Shown: positions 46,284 through 55,366, numbered from the stretch's first letter. The stretch: DNA of 64,000 nt from Flavobacteriaceae bacterium (GCA_029252265.1 JAQXBT010000050.1:1-64000); one strand, 5' to 3'. Notes: generated by a model from the sequence alone, not told the origin. Program-made: numbers and translations.

Positions 46284-46817
46284 ATGTTTTATAGTTTTAT
46301 TTTTTTCCTTGTCATGAATACATTCCAATCGTCCTCAGTTATTTTTAAATTTGAACCCGGAGTCTCTACCAGTGGCTGGCAAATTGTAGATGATCGTGTG
46401 ATGGGAGGTAGGTCTCAAGGAAAATTTGAGCTCGACTCAGATGGATTTGGTGTGTTTAAAGGCTATGTAACAACAGAAAATAATGGGGGTTTTTCTTCCT
46501 TGAGATATGATTTCAAAGGCATTAAAACAGCGGGGTATGATTCCATTATTCTTACTCTAAAAGGGGATGGGAAATCGTATCAATTCAGATTAAAAGAATC
46601 TATCAATCAACGACATTCCTACGTAAAAACGTTTGAAACTACAGGGGCAAAGCAAGAGATTGTGATTCCTTTGAATAGCTTTTTACCAAAATTTAGAGGC
46701 AGGTCTCTAGAGCTTCCTAATTATAATGCCAATACAATTAATCAAATTGCATTCTTAATTGGCAATAAAACCAATGAACGTTTTTATCTACAAATTGAAA
46801 GCATCTTATTGAGATAA
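46284..46817 (+). CDS. CIA30-like carbohydrate-binding-fold protein
   Basis: 177 residues with a hydrophobic N-terminus (about 1-12) that may be a signal. 'GWQIVDDRVMGGRSQGKFELDSDGFGVFKGYVTTENNGGFSSLRYDF' is the hallmark of the complex I intermediate-associated protein 30 (CIA30) fold, and 'SFLPKFRGR' and 'INQIAFLIGNK' complete it. The fold is a galactose-binding-like jelly roll. In bacteria its role is unknown and a respiratory-complex role should not be assumed. It follows the helicase gene by 11 bases. Confidence 0.82.
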   Translation: MFYSFIFFLVMNTFQSSSVIFKFEPGVSTSGWQIVDDRVMGGRSQGKFELDSDGFGVFKGYVTTENNGGFSSLRYDFKGIKTAGYDSIILTLKGDGKSYQFRLKESINQRHSYVKTFETTGAKQEIVIPLNSFLPKFRGRSLELPNYNANTINQIAFLIGNKTNERFYLQIESILLR

Positions 46818-46974
46818 TACAGTTGCAAAAGAATTTTTGTCAAACGCTTTTTTTTATTTTTCAAACCTGTATGTGAACTACTATTCATAAATAATGTTTT
46901 AAATTATTTTATAAAACTGTAATATTTTTTATATCTTTACTTGTAATTTAAAACTAATCAAAAAATTAACCAAA

Positions 46975-47907
46975 ATGAAAACAAAGTTAACAACGTTAAT
47001 TCTAGTAGTAAGTACTGTATTTGTATTTGCTCAAAAGAAAAAGAATGGAAATATTTACATTAATCATCCTGCAATTGAGGTCGTAAATCAAATGTATGAT
47101 GCTGTAAACAGTAATGATCTAGAGTCCCTAAAAAACCTTATTGCAGATAATTATAAAGGGATTTCAGGAGACGGGATGAATAAAGACCAAGAACCAGAAA
47201 CAAAGGAAGAATTTATCCAAAACATTGATGCTTGGAATACGAAAAACAGATATTTCTCTTTAAAAAGTAGTTCAAACGCATACCCAGACGCCATTGAGTA
47301 CAGTGATGATGATTTTAAGGACGTAACATGGGTTTTAGCATGGGAAACGATGTCAGGAGTCGGCGGTATGACAGGCGTGAAATTCACGCAACCAAGACAC
47401 ACACAATATGGTGTGAATTCAGAAAATAAAATTTCATTTGTTCGTACGTATATGAATCAAATTCCTTTTATGGAAAGTTGGAAAAGCAGAAGTCATCTAA
47501 GCGATGGGAAAATTTACATGAATCATCCAAATATTAATACGGTAAGAAAATCGATGCATGCGCTACAATACGGAAACATGGATCACTTTTTTGAAGCATT
47601 TGATGAAACTGCAACATTTGATGGTCTTTTTAGCGATTGGGGTTCTGATGACTTATCTATGGAAGAGTTTAAAAGTATTCAGAAAGATTTTTTAAATAAT
47701 TATACCATTGAGAGTTTAGACAATAAGTGGATAAAATACTATGAATTTGATTCTCAAAAAGGACTTGTGCAGTCTTGGTGGCGATTAACAGTTGTGCGTA
47801 AATCAGATACTAAAACAATTACAATCCCAGTAATGTTGAACCATCGATTTAATGATGAAGGTAAAATTGTAAAATCATTTGAAGCTTGGAACGGGGATAA
47901 ATTATAA
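46975..47907 (+). CDS. Secreted protein with two NTF2-like (SnoaL) domains
   Basis: 310 residues with a signal peptide (1-19, ending FVFAQ). Two NTF2-like domains are arranged in tandem (about 25-165 and 175-308). Each starts with a matched segment: 'NIYINHPAIEVVNQMYDAVNSNDLESL' and 'KIYMNHPNINTVRKSMHALQYGNMDHFFEAF'. A 'VLAWETMSGVGG' strand and a matching 'SWWRLTVVR' strand follow later in each. The NTF2 cone binds small ligands or catalyses isomerisation; no substrate can be assigned. It appears to be transcribed alone; a TATCTTTAC at 46932 may be its -7 element. Confidence 0.72.
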   Translation: MKTKLTTLILVVSTVFVFAQKKKNGNIYINHPAIEVVNQMYDAVNSNDLESLKNLIADNYKGISGDGMNKDQEPETKEEFIQNIDAWNTKNRYFSLKSSSNAYPDAIEYSDDDFKDVTWVLAWETMSGVGGMTGVKFTQPRHTQYGVNSENKISFVRTYMNQIPFMESWKSRSHLSDGKIYMNHPNINTVRKSMHALQYGNMDHFFEAFDETATFDGLFSDWGSDDLSMEEFKSIQKDFLNNYTIESLDNKWIKYYEFDSQKGLVQSWWRLTVVRKSDTKTITIPVMLNHRFNDEGKIVKSFEAWNGDKL

Positions 47908-48013
47908 TAGTTATATCCCTATATAATTAATTTTCAAGAAGGTATAAAGAGAATTAATCCATTCAATAAAGCGTGTAATTTTTCAATTTATTTAAAAAAT
48001 AAAATGTTACAAG

Positions 48014-48044
48014 GTTGTTTATTTAGTAAAAGATTGTATATTTG
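48014..48044 (+). promoter_or_regulatory. Promoter of the cold-shock gene
   Basis: GTTG (48014-48017), 19 bases, TATATTTG (48037-48044). The leader to the ATG at 48075 is about 25-30 bases. Confidence 0.75.
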
Positions 48045-48074
48045 CAAAAATATTATAAATTTAATTACACTATT

Positions 48075-48266
48075 ATGAGTAAAGGAACAGTAAAATTTTT
48101 CAATGAATCTAAAGGATTTGGATTTATCACTGAAGAAGGAGTTGAAAAAGATCATTTTGTACACATTTCAGGTTTAGTTGACGAAATTCGCGAAGGCGAT
48201 ACCGTTGAATTCGATCTTCAAGAAGGTAACAAAGGATTAAACGCAGTAAACGTAAAAGTTATCTAA
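48075..48266 (+). CDS. Cold-shock protein (CspA family)
   Basis: 63 residues, one cold-shock domain with both RNA-binding motifs: RNP1 'KGFGFIT' and RNP2 'HFVHIS'. The ATG at 48075 is the start. A longer frame from a TTG at 48042 would begin inside the -7 promoter element (48037-48044), so it is ruled out. The protein binds single-stranded RNA and melts structure. The gene has its own promoter and terminator and precedes genes for a J-KTSC protein and two DEAD-box helicases. Confidence 0.95.
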   Translation: MSKGTVKFFNESKGFGFITEEGVEKDHFVHISGLVDEIREGDTVEFDLQEGNKGLNAVNVKVI

Positions 48267-48290
48267 TACATATACTTTCAAGTTTTTATT

Positions 48291-48321
48291 AAAAGCCCAT
48301 CACTAATGATGGGCTTTTTTT
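48291..48321 (+). terminator. Rho-independent terminator of the cold-shock gene
   Basis: 12-base stem aaaagcccatca / tgatgggctttt, loop ctaa, then a T-run. Confidence 0.9.
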
Positions 48322-48410
48322 GTATTCAATCCCAATGAAAAAAAGAGCCCTCATTTAAGCTCTCTAGTTCAGAATAAAAGTGTAGCTTCGCGGCTTCTAA
48401 AAAAGAGTCT

Positions 48411-48860
48411 ATGAAACGTATCAGTCAGTACAAGAAGCTATTTGGTGTTGAAAAAGAAATTGATCTTAAAATACTTAAAAAGAGTTACCGAAATTTAGTG
48501 AAAGAATGGCATCCCGATAAATTTCAAGATGGCGATTCAAAGGCCGTAGAAGCCGAATTAAAAAGTCGTGAAATCATCGATGGCTATCATTTTTTAGTTA
48601 GCATCGCCCCTGAAACGATAGCCGCTAACCTAGAGGAATATACCGAAACCATTACCAATTCTGGTATTGGAGATTACATTCACAAAGGACTCCTTTTAGA
48701 AATTACCTTTTTAGATGGTACTACTTACGAGTATTTTGGAGTGACGAAACAAATTTATATTAAGATGATTAATTCTAATAAATTGAATCGTTTTGCAAAA
48801 CGTACAATCTATCCAAATTACATCTACAGAAAGTCAAAACGCACACTTCAAGAGGCCTAA
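48411..48860 (+). CDS. J-domain plus KTSC-domain protein
   Basis: 149 residues in two parts. Residues 1-68 form a J domain ('LKKSYRNLVKEWHPDKFQ') with the DnaK-stimulating HPD motif at 34-36. Residues 83-145 resemble a KTSC domain ('IGDYIHKGLLLEITFLDGTTYEYFGVTKQIYIKMINSNKLNRFAKRTI'), a small domain also found at the C-terminus of some lysyl-tRNA synthetases and thought to bind nucleic acid. The fusion suggests a DnaK co-chaperone that works on RNA or RNP. It lies between the cold-shock gene and a DEAD-box helicase. Confidence 0.78.
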   Translation: MKRISQYKKLFGVEKEIDLKILKKSYRNLVKEWHPDKFQDGDSKAVEAELKSREIIDGYHFLVSIAPETIAANLEEYTETITNSGIGDYIHKGLLLEITFLDGTTYEYFGVTKQIYIKMINSNKLNRFAKRTIYPNYIYRKSKRTLQEA

Positions 48861-48961
48861 TACATTTGTTGTTTGTTACGAGCTCTCGAGACGTATCTTT
48901 ACATTCTTTATCAAAAGGCATTTAGTCTTTGCGTTTGTATGATTCTCGAAATTCGTATCGT

Positions 48962-48969
48962 TATCTTTG
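48962..48969 (+). promoter_or_regulatory. -7 element for the first DEAD-box helicase gene
   Basis: TATCTTTG matches the consensus and lies 14 bases before the ATG; the -33 element is not clear. Confidence 0.45.
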
Positions 48970-48983
48970 CATAAAACAATGTT

Positions 48984-50294
48984 ATGTCAAAACCATTTTC
49001 TGATTTAGGAATTAACCTTCCACTACAACAAGGATTAGCTAATTTGAAAATTTCTGTTCCCACAGATATTCAAAAAAAAGTCATACCAGTGATCCTCAAT
49101 CATCCAGATGATGTGGTCGCACTGGCAAAAACGGGGACTGGTAAAACCGCTGCTTTTGGAGTGCCGTTGTTGCAATTAATCGAAACAGAAAAAACAGAAA
49201 TTCAAGCGTTGATACTTGCGCCAACAAGAGAGCTAGGGCAACAAATCCATACTAATTTACAGGCGTATTCAGCACACATTCCTGATATTTCGATTGCAGC
49301 AGTCTGCGGCGGAATTCCAATAAAACCACAAATAGAACGCTTACAAACACCAACACAAATTGTGGTAGCAACTCCTGGTCGGTTATTAGATTTAATGGGG
49401 CGTGGTGCTATTAACATTAAAAGTGCAACCTATTTAGTACTGGATGAAGCCGATGAGATGGTGATGGCTTTTAAGGATGATTTAGAGAAAATCATAAAAG
49501 ATATTCCCAAATCACGTCGAACACTTCTATTTACGGCAACTCTTTCTGGTGCGGTTAAACAACTGGTTCAAAATTACATGTCAAAACATATTGTAGAGAT
49601 CGAAGCTGATATGGGCACATTGGGGCATCAAGGGATCGATCATCACTATATGGTTGTGGAACCAATTGAAAAATTAAATGTTTTAATGCATTTTTTAAGT
49701 AGTAAAGAAGGGCAACGCGGTATTATATTTTGTAAAACAAAAGCAGCGGTTAATAAATTAGCTAAAAATTTAGCCATCAATAAATTTTCTTCTGGATCGA
49801 TACACGGAAGTCTAACCCAAGGTATTCGTGATCGAATCATGGGGCAGTTTAGAGAAGGGCACATTGATATTTTGGTAGCCACCGATTTGGCTGCTCGTGG
49901 AATTGATGTGAAAGAAATTTCTTATGTTGTTAATTATCATTTACCCGATACGTTTGAAGCTTATATACATCGTAGTGGACGAACGGCGAGAGCAGGGGCA
50001 AAGGGGCTTTCATTAACCATTCTACAAGAAGATGAAGTTAAAGATATTGCTGATTTTGAAAAAGAACTAGGAATCAAATTTAGCGCATTCAAAAAAGGAG
50101 ATGCACAAAGTATTGAAGAAAATAACGGATTGATATGGGCGAAAAAAATATTTAAAACCAAACCCAATCGAACCGTTTCAGATAAATTCAAAGAACAGGT
50201 AAGTACCGTATTTCATCACCTGACCAAAGAAGAATTAATAGAAAAAGTATTGGCAAATTATTTGGCACAAACAGGGTCAAATCATTCAAAATAG
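48984..50294 (+). CDS. DEAD-box RNA helicase
   Basis: 436 residues. All nine motifs are present: the Q-motif near 'ISVPTDIQKKVIPVIL', motif I AKTGTGKT (48-55), Ia 'LAPTRELGQQI', Ib 'TPGRLLDL', II DEAD (154-157), III TAT, IV 'GIIFCKTK', V 'LVATDLAARGIDVKEI' and VI 'YIHRSGRTARAG'. The C-terminal tail is short, with no KH or RNA-recognition domain, so it is probably a general RhlE/CsdA-like helicase for RNA unwinding or ribosome assembly. It precedes a second DEAD-box gene by 34 bases. Confidence 0.93.
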   Translation: MSKPFSDLGINLPLQQGLANLKISVPTDIQKKVIPVILNHPDDVVALAKTGTGKTAAFGVPLLQLIETEKTEIQALILAPTRELGQQIHTNLQAYSAHIPDISIAAVCGGIPIKPQIERLQTPTQIVVATPGRLLDLMGRGAINIKSATYLVLDEADEMVMAFKDDLEKIIKDIPKSRRTLLFTATLSGAVKQLVQNYMSKHIVEIEADMGTLGHQGIDHHYMVVEPIEKLNVLMHFLSSKEGQRGIIFCKTKAAVNKLAKNLAINKFSSGSIHGSLTQGIRDRIMGQFREGHIDILVATDLAARGIDVKEISYVVNYHLPDTFEAYIHRSGRTARAGAKGLSLTILQEDEVKDIADFEKELGIKFSAFKKGDAQSIEENNGLIWAKKIFKTKPNRTVSDKFKEQVSTVFHHLTKEELIEKVLANYLAQTGSNHSK

Positions 50295-50328
50295 ACGTTT
50301 CTAAACAGGATAAAAAGAACTAATTATT

Positions 50329-51642
50329 ATGGCAAATAGCATCAAACAACAACACGATATTTTAACGAAATTAAATATTCATGCCTTAAACCCAATGCAA
50401 GAAGAGGCGATTGATGTAATTGATAACACCACCAATACCATTTTGTTATCGCCTACTGGAACGGGTAAAACCTTGGCTTTTCTATTGCCAATTATCAAAA
50501 TATTGGACCCCGACTGCCACGATGTTCAGGCCTTAATTATCGTCCCGTCCCGGGAATTGGCCATTCAAATTGAACAAGTCGTCCGAAGTATGGGATCTGG
50601 TTTTAAAGTCAATGCGGTTTATGGTGGCCGTCCCATGTCTAAAGATAAGATTGAAATTAAACACGTCCCTGCTATTTTAATAGGAACTCCCGGCAGAATT
50701 GCAGATCATTTTAGCAACGATCGATTTTCTAAAAAAAGCATCAAATCACTCATCTTAGATGAGTTTGATAAATCGCTCGAAGATGGTTTTGAGTTAGAAA
50801 TGAAAGAAATAATCAACCAGTTGCCACACATCAATAAACGGGTGTTAACCTCGGCGACTCAAAGTGTAGAAGTCCCAAGTTTTGTTCGTCTGGATAAACC
50901 CACGACCGTCAATTATCTCGATAAAAAAGTGGTTTCAAAGCTGGAGATTAAAACTGTATTGTCAACATCTAAAAGCAAACTACCAAGTCTGTTGGAACTC
51001 ATAGGATATCTCGGAAATCAAAATGGCATTATCTTCTGTAATTTAAGAGATAGTATTGCTATAGTGAGTCGTTTTTTAGATAAAAATAAAATCAACCACA
51101 GTTGTTTTTCTGGTGGGATGGAACAAAAAGACAGAGAACGTGCCCTGATAAAATTCAGAAATGGAACCAACCAGATTTTAATTGCGACTGATTTAGCATC
51201 TCGTGGAATTGATATTCCAGAGTTAAAATTTATTATTCATTATGAACTCCCGCGAGCTCAGGAAGAATTCATACACAGAAATGGGCGAGCTGCGCGCGTC
51301 GATTCAAAAGGAACGGCTTATGTATTGAAAGGCGAAAGTGATAATTTACCCGCCTATGTTAAAGTCTCTAAAGGGATCAACATTTCTAAACAAGCGGTTC
51401 GAAAGCCGCAGTTTTGGGAAACGCTGTTTATTTCTGGAGGTCGAAAAGATAAAATCTCGAAAGGCGATATTGCAGGGCTATTTTTTAAACAAGGTAATAT
51501 TACTAAAGATCAGCTTGGTACCATTGAGTTAAAACAAGATTGCGCGTTTGTAGCAGTGCCTAAGGCGATCGCTAATGACTTAGTAGAGACCCTAAACAAT
51601 ACACGCCTCAAAAAGAAAAAAGTACGAGTGACTGTCTTATAA
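50329..51642 (+). CDS. DbpA-like DEAD-box helicase with DEFD motif II
   Basis: 437 residues. Motif I SPTGTGKT (41-48), Ia 'VPSRELAIQI', Ib 'GTPGRIAD', motif III 'TSAT', V 'IATDLASRGIDIPEL' and VI 'FIHRNGRAARV' are intact. Motif II reads DEFD (144-147) instead of DEAD, which still keeps the catalytic Asp and Glu. The last 75 residues look like the DbpA C-terminal RNA-recognition domain ('FISGGRKDKISKGDIAGLFFKQ'). DbpA-type enzymes act on 23S rRNA during 50S assembly. It ends 5 bases inside the opposing rlmF gene. Confidence 0.85.
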   Translation: MANSIKQQHDILTKLNIHALNPMQEEAIDVIDNTTNTILLSPTGTGKTLAFLLPIIKILDPDCHDVQALIIVPSRELAIQIEQVVRSMGSGFKVNAVYGGRPMSKDKIEIKHVPAILIGTPGRIADHFSNDRFSKKSIKSLILDEFDKSLEDGFELEMKEIINQLPHINKRVLTSATQSVEVPSFVRLDKPTTVNYLDKKVVSKLEIKTVLSTSKSKLPSLLELIGYLGNQNGIIFCNLRDSIAIVSRFLDKNKINHSCFSGGMEQKDRERALIKFRNGTNQILIATDLASRGIDIPELKFIIHYELPRAQEEFIHRNGRAARVDSKGTAYVLKGESDNLPAYVKVSKGINISKQAVRKPQFWETLFISGGRKDKISKGDIAGLFFKQGNITKDQLGTIELKQDCAFVAVPKAIANDLVETLNNTRLKKKKVRVTVL

Positions 51643-52521
51643 AGCGGTGTCAAACCACCACAAGACAATCCGACTTTTCTTATTGCCTAAATCCATGGAC
51701 AAGACCTCAAAGTTTGCGGTTGCTTTTGTGAGTTGTTTTTTTATTTTAGATAGACTCTCTGATTTTGAAACGAGTGTAGAAAACACTTTGACCTGATTTT
51801 TAAAAGTGATACTTTCTTTAATCAGTCGTTTGACAAATAGCGCTTCACCACCATTACACCAAAGTTCATTGGCTTGGCCTTCAAAATTAAGGGCGACTTC
51901 TTTTTTATCAAATTCGTGTCCTAAATTATTAAGCTTTCTTTGAGATCCTCTAAACGCCTCTTCTTTTGACGAATGAAAGGGAGGATTACAAACGGTAAAA
52001 TCAAATTGTTCTTCCGAATGAATTATAGTTTTAAATAGGAAACTCTTGTTTTCTTGATGTCGAATTTCAATTTTATTTTTTAATGATTTTGTATGTTGCA
52101 TATTAGCCTTCGCTATTTCCACTGATTCGGCATCACATTCTGCCCCTACCATGGTCCAATTAAAATGTTGTAATCCCAAAATACAATAGATCCCATTGGC
52201 ACCCGTCCCGATGTCCAACCCTCGAAGTTTTGTGTTTTTATCAATATTGAATTTTTCTGAAAGGAACTCCTGTATGTGCAACAAATATTCTAACCGCCCA
52301 GGGATCGGAGGAATGAGATAGCCCATTGGCAACTCATAGTTCTCAACTTTGAAGTCGGCCAAAAGCATGGCTTTATTCAATTCATATACCGCGCTTGAAT
52401 TACTAAAATCAATGGTCTCATCACCAGATGGGTTTAAAACAATATGATTTTGAAGTTTGGGATGATGTGTGGCTAATCGTTTTAGATCGTAACGGTCAGT
52501 GTAAGGGTTTTGTGCATGCAT
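51637..52521 (-). CDS. rlmF: 23S rRNA (adenine1618-N6)-methyltransferase
   Basis: 294 residues, the size of RlmF. The N-terminal 'HAQNPYTDRYDLKRLATHHPKLQNHI' and 'PIPGRLEYLLHIQEFL' are family-specific. Motif I is 'LDIGTGANGIYCILG' (about 102-116), and the NPPF catalytic motif is at 179-182, followed by HSSKEEA. It methylates A1618 of 23S rRNA. It converges with the DbpA-like gene, and the -7 promoter element is 5 bases from the start codon. Confidence 0.92.
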   Translation of the reverse strand: MHAQNPYTDRYDLKRLATHHPKLQNHIVLNPSGDETIDFSNSSAVYELNKAMLLADFKVENYELPMGYLIPPIPGRLEYLLHIQEFLSEKFNIDKNTKLRGLDIGTGANGIYCILGLQHFNWTMVGAECDAESVEIAKANMQHTKSLKNKIEIRHQENKSFLFKTIIHSEEQFDFTVCNPPFHSSKEEAFRGSQRKLNNLGHEFDKKEVALNFEGQANELWCNGGEALFVKRLIKESITFKNQVKVFSTLVSKSESLSKIKKQLTKATANFEVLSMDLGNKKSRIVLWWFDTAL

Positions 52522-52526
52522 ACGGG

Positions 52527-52534
52527 CAAAGGTA
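52527..52534 (-). promoter_or_regulatory. -7 element directly before rlmF
   Basis: Reads TACCTTTG on the minus strand, 5 bases upstream of the ATG, so the mRNA is predicted to have almost no leader. No clear -33 match at 19 bases. Confidence 0.45.
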
Positions 52535-52644
52535 GATGATTTTGGTACGAACCATAGTAATCTATATCTTTTTATCTTTATTTGTTAAAATTATTGTTTA
52601 ATAATATTGTGATTTTGTTAAACAAATATTACATTTAAAAAAAA

Positions 52645-55299
52645 ATGAAAAAATTTCAAACTTCGTTAGTATTCTTATTAACCTTATCCAGCTTATTTAT
52701 TTCGTGCAATTTTGATAATTCCAAACTGCCATTGAATCTGGAAAAAGAGGAGCATAACCCAGATAAAAAAGCGATTTGGACTGCCGAGCAAGCGGCACGT
52801 CATCAACAAATATTAGCTACATTAACTGAAAAATCTGATAATTTCACAAAAAAAAAATATGCTAAATCTGCTCAAAACACAACGTACGCTGATGGTGCGC
52901 TAACAGGAGATTGGACAAATAGAGGTCCAAGAAATATGCCTGGCGCCTTTAGATTTGCTGAAATGCTAGATGGTACCGATATTATATACGGCGTGTCACT
53001 TAACCATTACGCTGGTGAATATAACTCAAAATCATATATCTTTAAAGGAACGGTTTATAACCAAACAACACAAACAGGTGGAGATGATTTTGAATTATTA
53101 ACAGCCAATTGGCCAAATAGATATCAAAATTTATTTGCATTTACCATCTCAGATAATTCGACACGATTGGTCGCTCATATAGAAAATGGTCCGTTATATT
53201 ATTCAGACGATGAAGGAGAAACTTGGACAAAATCTACCGGCTTGTCAGAAGCAAATACGAGTTCTATTATAAACAGACAAGAAGATCACACCATATATGT
53301 TACAGACAATACATCGATTTTCGTTTCCACAGATTTTGGAGTCAGTTTTAGTACACTAAAAACTTTTGACTCTACTAAAAATTCTTTTTTATATACCCCT
53401 AGATATGCCAAACATGAATCAGCATCATCAGTCTATTTAGCAAGAGAAGGTTCTTTTTACAAATTAAATAGTTTAGCGGAATTCGAATTAAAAGGATCCT
53501 ATCTCAGCGGCTCACACGGCAAGGTTGCATTTAGTATTTCAGGGGATGCTCGTCTTTTATATGCAACAGAGTTTGGTAGGTATTGGATTTCAACAGATGA
53601 AGGTGTCAGTTGGACACAAAAAACGCCAGCTGGAAGTTGGTATGGTGATCCAACAGACAAAATGGATGCTGGTATGTTTCTTGGTGTTCATCCAGAAAAC
53701 CCATCTATTTCTATTGCAGGCTACGCAAATCCTATAATATCCCTTGATGGATTGAACACAACTGAAGCGAGTGCCAATTGCTGGGGATGTTATCAAAATG
53801 GCACAAACTTAGAGGCGCAAGATTATTATAATCGCATTCGATTTAATTATCATCCAGATTTTCAAGCTTCACAATTCTTTTACAATGCTTCAGATGAATT
53901 ATTTTCAGTTAGATGCTCTGATGGTGGTTTGTTTATTTCTTATAAAGAATGGTCCGATTTTCCTGAATCAGGGATTAGTTTTAACAATTCTGATTATGCA
54001 AATGCACATTATATTAATCTAAATGTTATAAACACTATTAACCCTCTCGTATACAGAGAAAATGTTTTTACAGGTAAAAATGATCCAGATCATATTAATT
54101 TCAGTACTCAAGATCAGGGAAGTCAAAGTATTATCCCTGGAACTAGCGGAGATCAATTAGACTTTTATCAGAGCATTGGTGGCGATGGTCCCCCACTAGA
54201 CAGTTATGATGGAGACTATGTTTGGAAATGGGATAGACGAGGAAATAATGTTTATGCGCCTGTTAGAGCCTACAATAGCGACAATAGTTTTAAATCTGTT
54301 CGTCAAATAAACAATGGTTTTAACTCTGCTACTCAAATAGATCTTGTTAATGACACCGATATGGGATGGGTTCAAACTTATATAGATCATGACCAACCAG
54401 ATAAAAGAATGTGGCTTCTAAAAAAACGTTTGGATAGAGCTACAGTTGATGGAACTAATTTAACGGCACATACTATTGATAAAGGAACAAATCAAGTCGC
54501 TGCACTTGCACAAGCATGGACTAATCCTAATAAACTTTTCATGCTTCAGGATGGAAACGTTTTTATATCAAATGACAGAGGAGATACTTTTGGAGACGCA
54601 ATATCAACTCCTTTTTCTCAAACTAATGGAGGCTGGGGAAATGGAGACATTGGAAGTGGCGTCGTATTACCAAATAATGATGACTGGATATTATTCTGTG
54701 GCCCAAGTAATAATAACATTGGCTCCATTCTTTCAAAAGACGGAGGTACGAGTTGGATAGATATAACAGGTGATTTTCCTTCAGGATCTGACGCCCAAAC
54801 AGGAGGAATGATTGCGACTCCTGACAACAAATATATTTTTGCAGGTACAGACATAGGTCCTTATGTTTTTGTAGTTGACGATTTAACATGGTATTCAATT
54901 GCTGAAGGGATTGGGTTTTTTAATGCTATGGATGTAGATTATATTGAATCCATCTCAACGGTTAGATTTGGATCTTGGGGCTCTGGAATATTAGATTTTA
55001 CGATCATTGATCCAACTTTAGAAGTGGACAAAACCAAAGACGTTGAGGCCCTTGTTATTTTTCCTAATCCAGCTAAAAACTTTGTTAATTTAAAGTTGGG
55101 AGGGTTTGAGAACTCACAAGTTGTGATACAAATGTTTAGTTTAGAAGGTAAAATGGTTTTAAATAAGAATCATAAATTTCAAACAAATTTAAAGAGTGTT
55201 ACTTTAGATATTTCTAGTATTTCACCAGGAATATATCTAGTGAATATTTTAGATAATACTAAAAAACAATTTACAACTCAAAGGATAATTATCAAATAA
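52645..55299 (+). CDS. Large secreted beta-propeller (sortilin/VPS10-like) protein with T9SS tail
   Basis: 884 residues. The start is a lipoprotein-type signal (FISC, Cys21) and a short linker. A long region of six to ten short strand repeats follows, with Asp-box-like 'SDDEGETWT', 'STDFGVSFS', 'STDEGVSWT', 'SKDGGTSWI' elements (about 90-790), the pattern of BNR/VPS10 propellers. A T9SS type A sorting domain ends it ('VEALVIFPNPAKNFVNL', 'LEGKMVLNKN'). It is probably a surface-exposed binding protein. Having both a lipobox and a T9SS tail is unusual. Confidence 0.78.
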   Translation: MKKFQTSLVFLLTLSSLFISCNFDNSKLPLNLEKEEHNPDKKAIWTAEQAARHQQILATLTEKSDNFTKKKYAKSAQNTTYADGALTGDWTNRGPRNMPGAFRFAEMLDGTDIIYGVSLNHYAGEYNSKSYIFKGTVYNQTTQTGGDDFELLTANWPNRYQNLFAFTISDNSTRLVAHIENGPLYYSDDEGETWTKSTGLSEANTSSIINRQEDHTIYVTDNTSIFVSTDFGVSFSTLKTFDSTKNSFLYTPRYAKHESASSVYLAREGSFYKLNSLAEFELKGSYLSGSHGKVAFSISGDARLLYATEFGRYWISTDEGVSWTQKTPAGSWYGDPTDKMDAGMFLGVHPENPSISIAGYANPIISLDGLNTTEASANCWGCYQNGTNLEAQDYYNRIRFNYHPDFQASQFFYNASDELFSVRCSDGGLFISYKEWSDFPESGISFNNSDYANAHYINLNVINTINPLVYRENVFTGKNDPDHINFSTQDQGSQSIIPGTSGDQLDFYQSIGGDGPPLDSYDGDYVWKWDRRGNNVYAPVRAYNSDNSFKSVRQINNGFNSATQIDLVNDTDMGWVQTYIDHDQPDKRMWLLKKRLDRATVDGTNLTAHTIDKGTNQVAALAQAWTNPNKLFMLQDGNVFISNDRGDTFGDAISTPFSQTNGGWGNGDIGSGVVLPNNDDWILFCGPSNNNIGSILSKDGGTSWIDITGDFPSGSDAQTGGMIATPDNKYIFAGTDIGPYVFVVDDLTWYSIAEGIGFFNAMDVDYIESISTVRFGSWGSGILDFTIIDPTLEVDKTKDVEALVIFPNPAKNFVNLKLGGFENSQVVIQMFSLEGKMVLNKNHKFQTNLKSVTLDISSISPGIYLVNILDNTKKQFTTQRIIIK

Positions 55300-55366
55300 C
55301 TATTATTCTAAGAGTTGTTTCATTAGTAACTCAAACATAAAAGATTAGTAGTCTTATTCTATTATT

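Noticed and set aside
48042..48074. In-frame extension of the cold-shock protein from a TTG
   Set aside because: The TTG is part of the -7 promoter element, and the normal CspA start is the ATG at 48075.
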